A stretch of 64,000 nucleotides of DNA, taken from the NCBI GenBank assembly GCA_046566145.1, contig JBKHXF010000027.1:8101-72100 (forward strand), given 5' to 3'. Source of the DNA: JBKHXF01 sp046566145. GTDB taxonomy: Bacteria; Actinomycetota; Nitriliruptoria; Nitriliruptorales; Nitriliruptoraceae. Every line of letters begins with the position of its first letter. Positions within the stretch are counted from its first letter, which is position 1. The notes below the pieces were generated by a model. The model was not told the DNA's origin, searched no databases, and saw only the letters and a list, made by a program, of their open reading frames with translations. Of this stretch, positions 53,368-61,947 are shown piece after piece. The translations under genes were made by a program, and so were the position numbers.

Positions 53368-54326
53368 CTGGTCTGGACGCTAGCCCCCCCCGGGCGACGC
53401 GCCACCCCGGCGAGGACGGCCAGCAGCGCCATCGCGGTCGCCATGACCGTGCGGCCGTCGTGGTCCGCGGCGGCGTCGACCTCGACGAGGTCCACGACCG
53501 CGACCCGCGGGTCGGCGCCGACGCGACGGGCGACGTCGAACAGCTGCGTCGGGGTGAGCCCGCCCGGGCGGGCGCCGGGACAGGCGGGCGCGAACGCGAC
53601 GTCGAGCACGTCGACGTCGAGGTCGACCGCGACGACGTCGCAACCGGCGAGGTGCGCGAGCGCATCGTCGAGGACCGCGTCGACCCCGCGGGCGTGGACC
53701 TCGGCCGCGGTCACCGTCGTGATGCCGGCGTCGCGGCACCAGGCGGCGTAGGCCGCCGAGTTGGTGAACGCGCCGATGCCGACCTGCACGACGTTGCCGC
53801 CGGGCAGCCCGTCCGCGAGCAGGCCGCGCACTGGCGTGCCGTTGCGGGGGCCGTCGTCGAGGTGGCGCACGTCGTGGTGGGCGTCGAGGGTGAGCAGGCC
53901 GACGCGGGACAGGTCGGGGCCGCAGCGGCCCCGCACGAGCGGCCGGGTGATGGCGTTGTCCCCGCCGACCGCGACCGTGAGGGCGTCACGGACGAGCGCG
54001 CCGGCGGCGTCGGCGACGACCTGCAGCGCCTCCTCGAGCGGCAGGTCGGCGACGTCGAGGTCGCCGAGGTCGGTCAGGTGCACGGCGCCCGGCAGGTCGG
54101 TGCCGGTGGTCGGGTCGTACGGCGACAGGCGCGCCAGCGCCTGCCGGACCGCCGGCGGCGTGCGCCACGCCTCCGACGGGGAGATCGACCCGACGCTGCA
54201 CGGCACGCCGAGCACCTCGACCCGGGGGGCGCCGGCCGGCGGCGCCACGTCGAGCTCGCCGGCGAGCCACGCGGACGCGCGCGGCCAGAGCGGGTCGTCG
54301 CCGGCCGGTGATCGGGTGAACGTCAT
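53364..54326 (-). CDS. hutG: Formimidoylglutamase (arginase/ureohydrolase family)
   Basis: A 320-residue ureohydrolase. The binuclear manganese ligands are in GGDNAITRP, LDAHHDVR and DLDVDVLDVAFAPACPGARPGG. The fold is shared with agmatinase and arginase, but the hut operon context indicates hydrolysis of N-formimidoyl-glutamate to glutamate and formamide. The ATG overlaps the hutI stop (ATGA). An in-frame G8 run close to the 3' end could make the last few codons unstable. Confidence 0.85.
   Translation of the reverse strand: MTFTRSPAGDDPLWPRASAWLAGELDVAPPAGAPRVEVLGVPCSVGSISPSEAWRTPPAVRQALARLSPYDPTTGTDLPGAVHLTDLGDLDVADLPLEEALQVVADAAGALVRDALTVAVGGDNAITRPLVRGRCGPDLSRVGLLTLDAHHDVRHLDDGPRNGTPVRGLLADGLPGGNVVQVGIGAFTNSAAYAAWCRDAGITTVTAAEVHARGVDAVLDDALAHLAGCDVVAVDLDVDVLDVAFAPACPGARPGGLTPTQLFDVARRVGADPRVAVVDLVEVDAAADHDGRTVMATAMALLAVLAGVARRPGGASVQTR
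53384..53391 (-). repeat. G8 run inside the 3' end of hutG
   Basis: Eight C residues on the plus strand fall within codons for Pro-Gly-Gly in the last dozen codons of hutG. Slippage would replace only the final residues and alter the overlap with the next gene. Confidence 0.9.
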
Positions 54327-55552
54327 CTCGAGGGCTCCGTGGGCGCTCCGACGAGGCTGCCGCCGCGCACGACGACCTCCCCCGCCCGGACGACCGTGTC
54401 GACGAGCGGCACGCCGGGCCGGTAGGCGAGGTGGAGGTGGCTCGGCGCGTCGAGCACGACGAGGTCGCCACGCGCACCGACCCGCAGGCTGCCGACGTCG
54501 TCGCGGCGCAGGGCGGCGGCGCCGCCGGCGGTCGCGGCCCACACGGCCTCGTCGGGGGTGAGCCCGCACTCCCGCACGGCGAGCGCGACCACGAACGGCA
54601 GCGACGTCGTGTACGAAGTGCCGGGGTTGCAGTCGGTCGCCAGCGCGACGGTGACGCCGGCGTCGCACAGGCGCCGGCCGTCGGCGTACACCGACCGGGT
54701 CGAGAACTCCGCGCCGGGCACGAGCGTCGCGACGGTGCCGGAGTCGGCGAGCGCGGCGACGTCGGCGTCGTCGAGGTGGGTGACGTGGTCGGCGCTGGCG
54801 GCCCCGAGCTCGCACGCGAGCCGGACGCCCGGGCCCGGGCCGAGCTGGTTCGCGTGGACGCGCACGCCGAGCCCTGCGGCGGCGCCGGCGGTGAGCACGT
54901 GTCGGGCCGCGTCCTCGTCGAACGCGCCGCGCTCCACGAACACGTCGACCCAGCGGGCGTGCGGGGCGCACGCCTCCAGCATCTCCCCCGCGACGAGCGC
55001 GACGTAGGCGTCGGGGTCGCCGGCGTGCTCGGCCGGGACGGTGTGGGCCCCGAGGAACGTCGTCTCGTCGGTGAGCCCACGCGCGACGCGGAGCGACCGG
55101 GCCTCGTCGTGGACCGACAGCCCGTAGCCGGACTTCACCTCGATGGTCGTGGCGCCCTGCCGCAGCAGCTCGCCGGCGAGCCGGCCGGCGTTCGCGGCGA
55201 GCTCGGCGTCGGTGGCGGCCCGGGTCGCGGCGACGGTGGTGCGGATGCCCCCGCCGTCGTAGGGGCGGCCCGCCATCCGGGCGGCGAACTCGCGCGCCCG
55301 GTCACCGGCGAACACGAGGTGCGCGTGGCTGTCGACGAACCCGGGCAGCACCGCGGCCCCGCCGACGTCGAGCACCTCGTCGACGTCCGCCGGCGCGGCG
55401 GCCTCGTCCCCGACCCAGGCGACCCGTCCGTCCTCCACGACCACGGCCGCGCGCTCGCGCAGGCCGAGCGGTCCCGCGCCGGCGGCCGGGTCGCAGGTGA
55501 CCAGCGACCCGATCCCGGTGACGAGCAGCGACGCCCCCTCCCGCGCCGTCAC
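54323..55552 (-). CDS. hutI: Imidazolonepropionase
   Basis: A 409-residue amidohydrolase, step 3 of histidine degradation. The metal motif DSHAHLVFAGDR, substrate region IEVKSGYGLS, VHANQLGPGPG, the central His in SADHVTHLDD and the catalytic Asp in ATDCNPGTSYT are intact. Its GTG is one base after the hutU stop. Confidence 0.95.
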   Translation of the reverse strand: MTAREGASLLVTGIGSLVTCDPAAGAGPLGLRERAAVVVEDGRVAWVGDEAAAPADVDEVLDVGGAAVLPGFVDSHAHLVFAGDRAREFAARMAGRPYDGGGIRTTVAATRAATDAELAANAGRLAGELLRQGATTIEVKSGYGLSVHDEARSLRVARGLTDETTFLGAHTVPAEHAGDPDAYVALVAGEMLEACAPHARWVDVFVERGAFDEDAARHVLTAGAAAGLGVRVHANQLGPGPGVRLACELGAASADHVTHLDDADVAALADSGTVATLVPGAEFSTRSVYADGRRLCDAGVTVALATDCNPGTSYTTSLPFVVALAVRECGLTPDEAVWAATAGGAAALRRDDVGSLRVGARGDLVVLDAPSHLHLAYRPGVPLVDTVVRAGEVVVRGGSLVGAPTEPSR

Positions 55553-55553
55553 C

Positions 55554-57203
55554 TCAGCCCTCCCGCATCGGCACGCGCACGTCGCGCTCGGCGGCGACCT
55601 CGACGGCCCGGTCGTAGCCGGCGTCGACGTGCCGCACGACGCCCATGCCCGGGTCGTTGGTCAGCACCCGTGCGAGCTTCTCGGCGGCGAGCGGCGTGCC
55701 GTCGGCGACCGACACCTGGCCGGCGTGGATGGAGCGGCCGATGCCGACCCCGCCGCCGTGGTGGATCGACACCCACGACGCGCCCGAGGCGACGTTCACC
55801 ATCGCGTTGAGCAGCGGCCAGTCGGCGATGGCGTCGGAGCCGTCGAGCATCGCCTCGGTCTCGCGCTGGGGCGAGGCGACCGAGCCGCAGTCGAGGTGGT
55901 CGCGGCCGATGACGATGGGGGCCTGCACGGCGCCGGACGCGACGAGGTCGTTGAAGCGCTCGCCGGCGAGGTGGCGCTCGCCGTACCCGAGCCAGCAGAT
56001 GCGGGCGGGCAGGCCCTGGAACTCGACGCGCTCCTGCGCCATCCGGATCCAGCGGCCGAGGTGGTCGTCGTCGCCGAACAGCTCGAGCACGGCCGCGTCG
56101 GTCGCGGCGATGTCGGCGGGGTCGCCCGAGAGGGCGGCCCACCGGAACGGGCCCTTGCCCTCGCAGAACAGCGGCCGGATGTACGCGGGCACGAACCCGG
56201 GGTAGTCGAACGCCCGGTCGTAGCCGCCGTGCTGGGCCTCGCCGCGCAGGGCGTTGCCGTAGTCGAACACCTCGGCGCCGGCGTCGAGGAACCCGACCAT
56301 CGCCTCGACGTGGGTCGCCATCGAGGCCTGCGCCCGCTTGGTGAACCCGACCGGGTCGGCGGTCCGCTCGACGTCCCAGTCCTCGAAGCGGCAGTCGGTC
56401 GGCAGGTACGCGAGCGGGTCGTGGGCGGAGGTCTGGTCGGTGACGACGTCGACGTCGATGCCGCGTCGCAGCAGCTCGGGCAGGACCTCGGCGGCGTTGC
56501 CGAGCACGCCGATGGACACGGCGCGTCGCTCGGCCTTCGCGGCCTCGGCGCGCCGGATGGCGTCGTCGAGGTCGTCGGCCTGCTCGTCGAGGTAGCGGGT
56601 CTCGAGGCGCCGGCGGATGCGGTGCGGGTCGCACTCGACGACGAGCGCCACGCCGCCGTTCATCGTGACGGCCAGCGGCTGCGCGCCGCCCATGCCACCG
56701 AGCCCGGCGGTGACGGTGAGCGTGCCGGCGAGGCTCCCGCCGAAGCGCTGCGCGGCGACGGCGGCGAAGGTCTCGTAGGTGCCCTGCAGGATGCCCTGCG
56801 TGCCGATGTAGATCCACGACCCGGCGGTCATCTGCCCGTACATGGTCAGCCCGAGCGCCTCGAGCCGCCGGAACTCGTCCCAGGTGGCCCAGTCGGGCAC
56901 GAGGTTCGAGTTGGCGAGCAGCACGCGCGGGGCCCACTCGTGGGTCCGGAACACCGCGACCGGACGGCCGGACTGCACCAGCAGCGTCTCGTCGCCCTCG
57001 AGCGTGGTGAGGGTGCGGTGGATGGCGTCGTAGGACGCCCAGTCGCGGGCGGCCCTCCCGGTGCCGCCGTAGACGACGAGGTCCTCGGGCCGCTCGGCGT
57101 TGTCGGGGTCGAGGTTGTTCTCGAGCATCCGCAGGGCGGCCTCCTGCTGCCACCCGCGGGCGCGCAGCTCGGTCCCGCGTGCGGCGCGGATCGTGCGGCT
57201 CAT
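55554..57203 (-). CDS. hutU: Urocanate hydratase
   Basis: A 549-residue enzyme using tightly bound NAD+ as electrophile; it converts urocanate to imidazolonepropionate. Motifs are YGGTGRAARDW, GSWIYIGTQGILQGTYETF, GLGGMGGAQPLAVTMNGG and the active-site GRDHLDCGSVASPQRET. The ATG overlaps the hutH stop as ATGA. Confidence 0.97.
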   Translation of the reverse strand: MSRTIRAARGTELRARGWQQEAALRMLENNLDPDNAERPEDLVVYGGTGRAARDWASYDAIHRTLTTLEGDETLLVQSGRPVAVFRTHEWAPRVLLANSNLVPDWATWDEFRRLEALGLTMYGQMTAGSWIYIGTQGILQGTYETFAAVAAQRFGGSLAGTLTVTAGLGGMGGAQPLAVTMNGGVALVVECDPHRIRRRLETRYLDEQADDLDDAIRRAEAAKAERRAVSIGVLGNAAEVLPELLRRGIDVDVVTDQTSAHDPLAYLPTDCRFEDWDVERTADPVGFTKRAQASMATHVEAMVGFLDAGAEVFDYGNALRGEAQHGGYDRAFDYPGFVPAYIRPLFCEGKGPFRWAALSGDPADIAATDAAVLELFGDDDHLGRWIRMAQERVEFQGLPARICWLGYGERHLAGERFNDLVASGAVQAPIVIGRDHLDCGSVASPQRETEAMLDGSDAIADWPLLNAMVNVASGASWVSIHHGGGVGIGRSIHAGQVSVADGTPLAAEKLARVLTNDPGMGVVRHVDAGYDRAVEVAAERDVRVPMREG

Positions 57204-58768
57204 GTCTTCTCCTCTTCTCGGTCGAGGGGGCCGACGGCGGCCTCGACGGCGGCGAGCAGCACGCCCGACGCGACGACGTCGACGGCGGCCTCGACCTCGG
57301 GGGCGAGGTGGCGGTCGGGCCCGGGGCCCTCGACGCGCTCGCGCAGGACGTCGCGGGCGGCGCCGGTCCCGGCGGCGGGTGCGAGCGGGGCGCGCAGGTC
57401 GAGCGCCCGGGCGGCGGTGAGGGCCTCGATGGCGAGCACGCGGGTGAGCCCGTCGACGGCGCGGCGGAGCTTGCGGGCCGCGGCCCAGCCCATCGAGACG
57501 TGGTCCTCCTGCATCGCCGACGACGGGATCGAGTCGACGCTCGCCGGGACCGCCAGGCGCTTGCACTCGTGCACGATGGCGGCCTGCGTGTACTGGGCGA
57601 TCATGTGGCCCGAGTCGACGCCGGCGTCGTGAGCGAGGAACGGCGGCAGGCCGTGGCTGCGTGCCTTGTCGAGCATCCGGTCGGTGCGGCGCTCCGACAT
57701 CGACGCGACGTCGGCGAGCGGGATGGCGAGGAAGTCGAGGACGTACGCGACCGGGGCGCCGTGGAAGTTGCCGTTCGACTCGACCCGGCCGTCGTCGAGC
57801 ACGACCGGGTTGTCGATCGCGGAGGCGAGCTCGGCGTCGGCGACGCGGGCGGCGTGGTCGATGGTGTCGCGCAGCCCGCCGGCGACCTGCGGGGCACAGC
57901 GCAGCGAGTAGGCGTCCTGGACGCGGGTGTCCTCGGGCGTGTCGTGCGAGGCGACGATCGGTGAGTCGGCCAGCACCCGCCGCATGTTCGCGGCGGCCGT
58001 GCCCTGGCCCGGCTGGGGCCGCAGCACCTGCAGGTCGGCGGCGAACGGCTTGTCGGTGCCGAGCAGGGCCTCGACGCTCATCGCGGCGGTCACGTCGGCG
58101 ACCTTCGCGAGCATCCGCAGGTCGGCGAGCGCGAGCAGCAGCATCCCGAGCATCCCGTCGGTGCCGTTGATGAGCGCGAGGCCCTCCTTGGCCCGCAGCG
58201 TCACCGGCTCGATGCCGTGCTCGGCGAGGACCTCGCCGGCGGGCCGGCGGGCGCCGGCGGTGTCGTGGACCTCGCCCTCGCCCAGCAGCGCCAGCGCGAC
58301 GGCCGACAGGGGCGCGAGGTCGCCGGAGCACCCGAGCGAGCCGTGCTCGTGCACGACCGGCGTGATGCCGGCGTCGAGCAGCGCGGCGAGGGTGTCGGCG
58401 ACGACGGGACGGACCCCGGTGTGCCCGGTGGCGAGCGTCCGCAGCCGCAGCAGCATCATGGCGCGCACGACCTCGCGCTCGACCGGGTCGCCGGCGCCGG
58501 CGGCGTGCGAGCGCACCAGCGAGCGCTGCAGCTGCTCGCGCTGCTCGACCGGGATGTGCCGGGTCGCGAGCGCCCCGAACCCGGTCGAGATCCCGTACGC
58601 GGGTTCGGGGGCGGCGGCGAGCCGGTCGACGGCGGCACGGCCCCGGGCGAGCGCGGCCCGGGCGTCGTCCGAGAGCCGGACGGGCGCGTCGTGCCGGGCG
58701 ACGGCGACGACCTCCGCCGGCGTGGGTGGCGTGGTCGTGAGGGTCACGGGGCGATCGGTGGTCTCCAT
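57200..58768 (-). CDS. hutH: Histidine ammonia-lyase
   Basis: A 522-residue first enzyme of histidine degradation. The MIO cofactor is formed from Cys147-Ser148-Gly149 in GSLGCSGDLAPLS; Tyr58 (AYGISTGFG) is the catalytic base. Further motifs are KEGLALINGTDGMLGM, NPVVLDDGRVESNGNFHG and QEDHVSMG. It is first in the hutHUIG operon. The start is an ATG 52 bp after a palindrome that is a candidate operator. Confidence 0.96.
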   Translation of the reverse strand: METTDRPVTLTTTPPTPAEVVAVARHDAPVRLSDDARAALARGRAAVDRLAAAPEPAYGISTGFGALATRHIPVEQREQLQRSLVRSHAAGAGDPVEREVVRAMMLLRLRTLATGHTGVRPVVADTLAALLDAGITPVVHEHGSLGCSGDLAPLSAVALALLGEGEVHDTAGARRPAGEVLAEHGIEPVTLRAKEGLALINGTDGMLGMLLLALADLRMLAKVADVTAAMSVEALLGTDKPFAADLQVLRPQPGQGTAAANMRRVLADSPIVASHDTPEDTRVQDAYSLRCAPQVAGGLRDTIDHAARVADAELASAIDNPVVLDDGRVESNGNFHGAPVAYVLDFLAIPLADVASMSERRTDRMLDKARSHGLPPFLAHDAGVDSGHMIAQYTQAAIVHECKRLAVPASVDSIPSSAMQEDHVSMGWAAARKLRRAVDGLTRVLAIEALTAARALDLRAPLAPAAGTGAARDVLRERVEGPGPDRHLAPEVEAAVDVVASGVLLAAVEAAVGPLDREEEKT

Positions 58769-58819
58769 GCCCCCACTCGACCACGCCGCGCGCCCCGATG
58801 CGACGGCCCTACGCTGGTC

Positions 58820-58841
58820 GCTGTCCCACCCGTGGGACAGC
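58820..58841. promoter_or_regulatory. Perfect 10-bp palindrome upstream of hutH
   Basis: GCTGTCCCAC-CC-GTGGGACAGC is a perfect inverted repeat. It lies 51 bp upstream of the hutH start and 9 bp downstream of the stop of the upstream gene. A -10-like TAGGGC follows on the hut side, so it could be an operator for a hut regulator (the IclR gene 1.7 kb away is a candidate). The alternative is a factor-independent terminator, but no T-run follows. Confidence 0.5.
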
Positions 58842-58850
58842 GCACCCACG

Positions 58851-59375
58851 TCAGCCGCAGCTCTGCGTCACCGACCCGTCCCGGTCCGGCGCGTCCGGCT
58901 CGGCCGCGACGACCTCGCCCCCGCCACCGTGCCAGCGCGAGCCGCTCCAGATGTCGACGGCGACGAGGGCGACCTCACCGTCCGTCTCCCGATGCCGGAC
59001 CGCGACCTCGGTGGGGCGCGACGGCGCGCCCGGACCGGAGACGTCGACCACCACCACGCGGACGGGCGCCGGGTCGTCCGGGTCCGCGGCGGGGGCGACG
59101 GTGCACCGGATCCGGAACCCGAGCCCCGACGGTGCGGCCAGGTCGTCGACGGTGAGCCGGTCCAGGCACCACGCGGCGCCAGCGGCGGCCAGGTCGCACA
59201 GCGCGACCCGGTCGCCGGCGGTCACGGCGTCGACCGCCCGCTCGACGGTCGCGATGGCCACGTCCTCGGGCGGTGGCCCGAACTGGGCACTGACAGTGCA
59301 GCCCACGGAGACCGCAGCCAGTGCTGCGCCTGTGCACAAGCCAGCCCAACCGGGCGACCATGGGGCTCGAGCCAC
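58851..59375 (-). CDS. Putative lipoprotein of unknown function
   Basis: About 174 residues. It starts at GTG, with a hydrophobic stretch (GLCTGAALAAVSVGC) ending in a Cys at about position 26 that fits a lipobox. The mature part has several Cys residues and a repeated beta-strand character (VRVVVVDVSGPG, VALVAVDIWSGSRW). It ends SVTQSCG. It begins 8 bp after the stop of the upstream secreted gene, so both form a small operon. The start codon is uncertain and no family is recognised. Confidence 0.6.
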   Translation of the reverse strand: MARAPWSPGWAGLCTGAALAAVSVGCTVSAQFGPPPEDVAIATVERAVDAVTAGDRVALCDLAAAGAAWCLDRLTVDDLAAPSGLGFRIRCTVAPAADPDDPAPVRVVVVDVSGPGAPSRPTEVAVRHRETDGEVALVAVDIWSGSRWHGGGGEVVAAEPDAPDRDGSVTQSCG

Positions 59376-59383
59376 CTGCGAAC

Positions 59384-60376
59384 TCAACTCCGCGCCCAGG
59401 CGGACAAGTAAAGCCGTGGGGTCCTCTCGTAGAAGAACCCTAGGAGGTACCTCGACTCTTGGGGATGGTTCGTTCCCGCGAAACCGGCGTCGAAGTGCAT
59501 CATGTAGTGCCCACCTCGAGAATACTTGGTTGGATTGTGTCGCTCGCAGAACGGGCCTCCGGCGGAGACACCCGCACCCGGCGGTACCGAGATTCCGAAC
59601 GAACGATCGGCGCAACGGGCATCGACCGTGCCGCCCGGTTGCACGTCGTACCACGTGTACGAATGCCCCTGGTAGTCGTCTGGAGGCGTGGATCGGAACC
59701 AGAACTCGTCGAGGTCGGCCCTGCCGGTGCGGTGGACGTAGTCCGCCTCGTGAATGAACACCCAGAGCGTCCTGTTGGCGCCGTTCCAACGAACTGGGGT
59801 CTTCCGATGGAACCACTCGTACCGCATGTCCATGCGAATCCCGTCTGAGTGCCGGGTATACGCGCCGCCACCCCGGTGCGTGAACTCCCCACGGTTATAC
59901 GAGAAGTTCGTCGAGAGCGCGGTCGTGAAGTCATCCGTCACATCCGCCAGAGACAGCGAGGCGGAGCCCTCGTCGTCTTCCCGGCCGCTCAGGCTGGACG
60001 CAGAGAACTCGACATCGGGCAGCGGCTCAGTAGGGAACTCCAGCTGGAGTTGCTCGTCGTCGCAGACCAGGCGCGGTGCACCAGCCGGCGAAACGGAATC
60101 GATCGTCCATACGACCTCCGGCACCCCTCCTGCTGCGCTGTCGACTGCGCCGTACACCGCCTCCGGGATGCTGCCACCTACCCCGCGGGCCAAACGAGCT
60201 GCCACGACCGCAGCAATCTCCTCCTGCCCAATGGTGGTCGTGGTGAGCTCGTCGAGCCGGAACGACCTGGACGCACAGGCCACCACGTCGGCGTCGCCAC
60301 TGGACTCGGCCGCGGCGGCCCCGAAGAGGGACGTCGCCGATATCGCGAATACAACAGGAACCAGCGACCACTTCAC
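59384..60376 (-). CDS. Secreted protein of unknown function with atypically low GC
   Basis: A 330-residue exported protein starting at GTG with GGAGGGGAGG just upstream. The signal peptide is WSLVPVVFAISATSLFGAAAA. The mature part has an acidic first half and an aromatic, His-rich second half (MDMRYEWFHRKTPVRWNG, FIHEADYVHRTGRADLDEFWFR, YSRGGHYMMHFDAGFAG, YLLGFFYERTPRLYLSAWARS). Two sampled 60-base lines have 62% and 55% GC, against 82% for a line of the next gene, and codon use is visibly different, suggesting horizontal acquisition. No homologous family is recognised. A G9 run lies 60 nt upstream of the start. Confidence 0.7.
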   Translation of the reverse strand: MKWSLVPVVFAISATSLFGAAAAESSGDADVVACASRSFRLDELTTTTIGQEEIAAVVAARLARGVGGSIPEAVYGAVDSAAGGVPEVVWTIDSVSPAGAPRLVCDDEQLQLEFPTEPLPDVEFSASSLSGREDDEGSASLSLADVTDDFTTALSTNFSYNRGEFTHRGGGAYTRHSDGIRMDMRYEWFHRKTPVRWNGANRTLWVFIHEADYVHRTGRADLDEFWFRSTPPDDYQGHSYTWYDVQPGGTVDARCADRSFGISVPPGAGVSAGGPFCERHNPTKYSRGGHYMMHFDAGFAGTNHPQESRYLLGFFYERTPRLYLSAWARS

Positions 60377-60436
60377 GATTGCCTCCCCTCCGCCCGAGCC
60401 GGGCGTACCAACTGGCGCCTGCACTCCATTCAGATT

Positions 60437-60445
60437 CCCCCCCCC
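60437..60445 (-). repeat. G9 homopolymer (C9 on plus strand) upstream of the low-GC secreted gene
   Basis: Nine consecutive C residues on the plus strand. On the minus strand the run ends 60 nt before the GTG start at 60376. On its far side GTGCGACC occurs at 60475-60482, 29 nt away. The same 8-mer stands 30 nt from the G11 run near 44.7 kb. Confidence 0.9.
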
Positions 60446-60527
60446 GGCGCGAATCCTGCGCGGAGGACCCAGGTGTGCGACCCTCGCGCACGGATGCAGA
60501 CTCCGCGCCAATCCAAGGACCATCGAC

Positions 60528-61325
60528 GTGAGTCGGACCGAGGACGGCACGCCGGCGGCCGAGCGGACCGTGGCGGTCCTGCGCCACCTGGCCGCCGCGG
60601 CGCGCCCGGTCTCCGCCGGGGCGCTCGCCCGGGACCTGGGCCTGCCCCGCTCCTCCACCTACCGGCTCCTCGCGACGCTCGAGGCCGCCCGGTTCGTGGT
60701 GCACCTGCCCGAGGAGCAGCGCTGGACGCTCGGCGTCGGCGCGTTCGAGCTCGGGGCGGCGTACCTGCGGGCCCAGCCGCTGGAGCGGCTCGCGCGGCCG
60801 CTGCTGCACCGCCTCGCCCACGACACCGGCGTGGCCGCCCACCTCGGCGTCCTCGACGGCCGCGACGTGCTCTACCTCGTCAAGGAGCAGCCGCCCCACC
60901 CGCACCCGCTCGTCACCGAGGTCGGGGTGCGCCTGCCGGCGCACCTGACCGCGTCGGGGCGGGCGATCCTCGCGGCGCTGTCGCCGGCGCAGCTCCACGC
61001 GCTGCTGCCGCCCGGCACCGACCTCTCGACCCGCACGGGGCTCGGGCCGACGAGCCCCCGGGCGCTGCGCCGGCGGCTCGACGAGGTCCGCACCACCGGC
61101 CACGCGACCGAGGACGGGGAGGTCGTCGCCGACGTCCGGGCGCTCGCCGTCGCCGTGCACGACGCCACCGGCCGGCCGCTCGCCGCGGTCACGCTGGTGG
61201 GGCACCTGCCGCTGGCCGAGCTCGAGGCGCACGCGCCGGCGGTCGGGGCGACCGCCGGCGAGCTCACCCGCCGGCTCGGGGGGCGGCCCCGACCCGCTGG
61301 GCCCACCAGCGACGCAGCACGCTGA
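60528..61325 (+). CDS. IclR-family transcriptional regulator
   Basis: A 265-residue regulator. The N-terminal winged HTH (AVLRHLAAAARPVSAGALARDLGLPRSSTYRLLATLE) precedes the effector domain (YLVKEQ, GVRLPAHLTASGRAILAAL, ALAVAVHDATGRPLAAVTLVG), all typical of IclR. The GTG has AAGGA upstream. GTGCG-N7-CGCAC at 60475-60491 may be its own operator. Adjacent catabolic genes (hut) are plausible targets. Its 3' end overlaps the convergent membrane protein gene by 62 bp. Confidence 0.9.
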   Translation: MSRTEDGTPAAERTVAVLRHLAAAARPVSAGALARDLGLPRSSTYRLLATLEAARFVVHLPEEQRWTLGVGAFELGAAYLRAQPLERLARPLLHRLAHDTGVAAHLGVLDGRDVLYLVKEQPPHPHPLVTEVGVRLPAHLTASGRAILAALSPAQLHALLPPGTDLSTRTGLGPTSPRALRRRLDEVRTTGHATEDGEVVADVRALAVAVHDATGRPLAAVTLVGHLPLAELEAHAPAVGATAGELTRRLGGRPRPAGPTSDAAR

Positions 61326-61947
61326 CGCCGGCGAGGACGTACCAGACGTCCACGGTGGTGTTGAAGACCCGCTGCTGCAGGCCGCCGTGGCTGTCGAGCA
61401 CGAGGTTGCGCACCAGGAACCCGACGAGGGCGAGCCCGCCGAGGGCGAGCGACCAGGTCGCGAGCCGGTCGTCGAGCCCGCGCAGCCGCGGGACGAACAG
61501 CAGCGGCGCGACGATCAGCAGCAGGTAGCCGGGCGCGGCGAACACGACGTGGAGCGTGTCGATCGTCGTCGCCCCGAGGCCGGGGCAGCCCGCGGTGCAC
61601 GGGGACGCGACGACCCCGAAGGTCAGCACCCCCGACAGCGACGCGGCCCACGCACCGGCGGTCGCGAACCGCCGGTCGGCGCCGGGCAGCCCGGCGTGCA
61701 GCGCTGGCCCGACGGCGACCAGCCCCACCCCGGACAGCCCGAGCCCGGCAGACACGAGCACGCGCGACCAGGTCGGCGCGCCGAGGTCGAACGTCTCGCT
61801 GATGGCCTGGCGCAGCGGGTCGTAGCCGTCGAGCAGGGCGCTCGCGATCGCCCACGACGCGACGTACAGCACCACGCCGACCACGCCGAGGGCCGCGCCG
61901 GCGGCCGCCCACGTCGGGACGGTCGCGGGTGCGCGGGTGTCATGCAC
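61264..61947 (-). CDS. DUF998-like integral membrane protein
   Basis: A 227-residue protein with six predicted helices. The segment WAIASALLDGYDPLRQAISETFDLGAP and the later ASPCTAGCPG loop resemble DUF998 membrane proteins, whose function is unknown. The GTG start overlaps the end of the SHMT-like gene by 8 bp, so the two are co-translated. It ends inside the 3' end of the convergent iclR gene. Confidence 0.75.
   Translation of the reverse strand: MHDTRAPATVPTWAAAGAALGVVGVVLYVASWAIASALLDGYDPLRQAISETFDLGAPTWSRVLVSAGLGLSGVGLVAVGPALHAGLPGADRRFATAGAWAASLSGVLTFGVVASPCTAGCPGLGATTIDTLHVVFAAPGYLLLIVAPLLFVPRLRGLDDRLATWSLALGGLALVGFLVRNLVLDSHGGLQQRVFNTTVDVWYVLAGVSVLRRWWAQRVGAAPRAGG

Noticed and set aside
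53384..53391. Third C8 run near hutG as another copy of the G-run leader
   Set aside because: It is inside coding sequence, is not 60 nt from a start and lacks the GGTCGCAC 8-mer.
57200..58768. Histidine ammonia-lyase with Cys-Ser-Gly instead of Ala-Ser-Gly as MIO precursor
   Set aside because: From memory the same GSLGCSGDLAPLS segment occurs in other actinobacterial HutH proteins, so this is a normal variant rather than a novelty.
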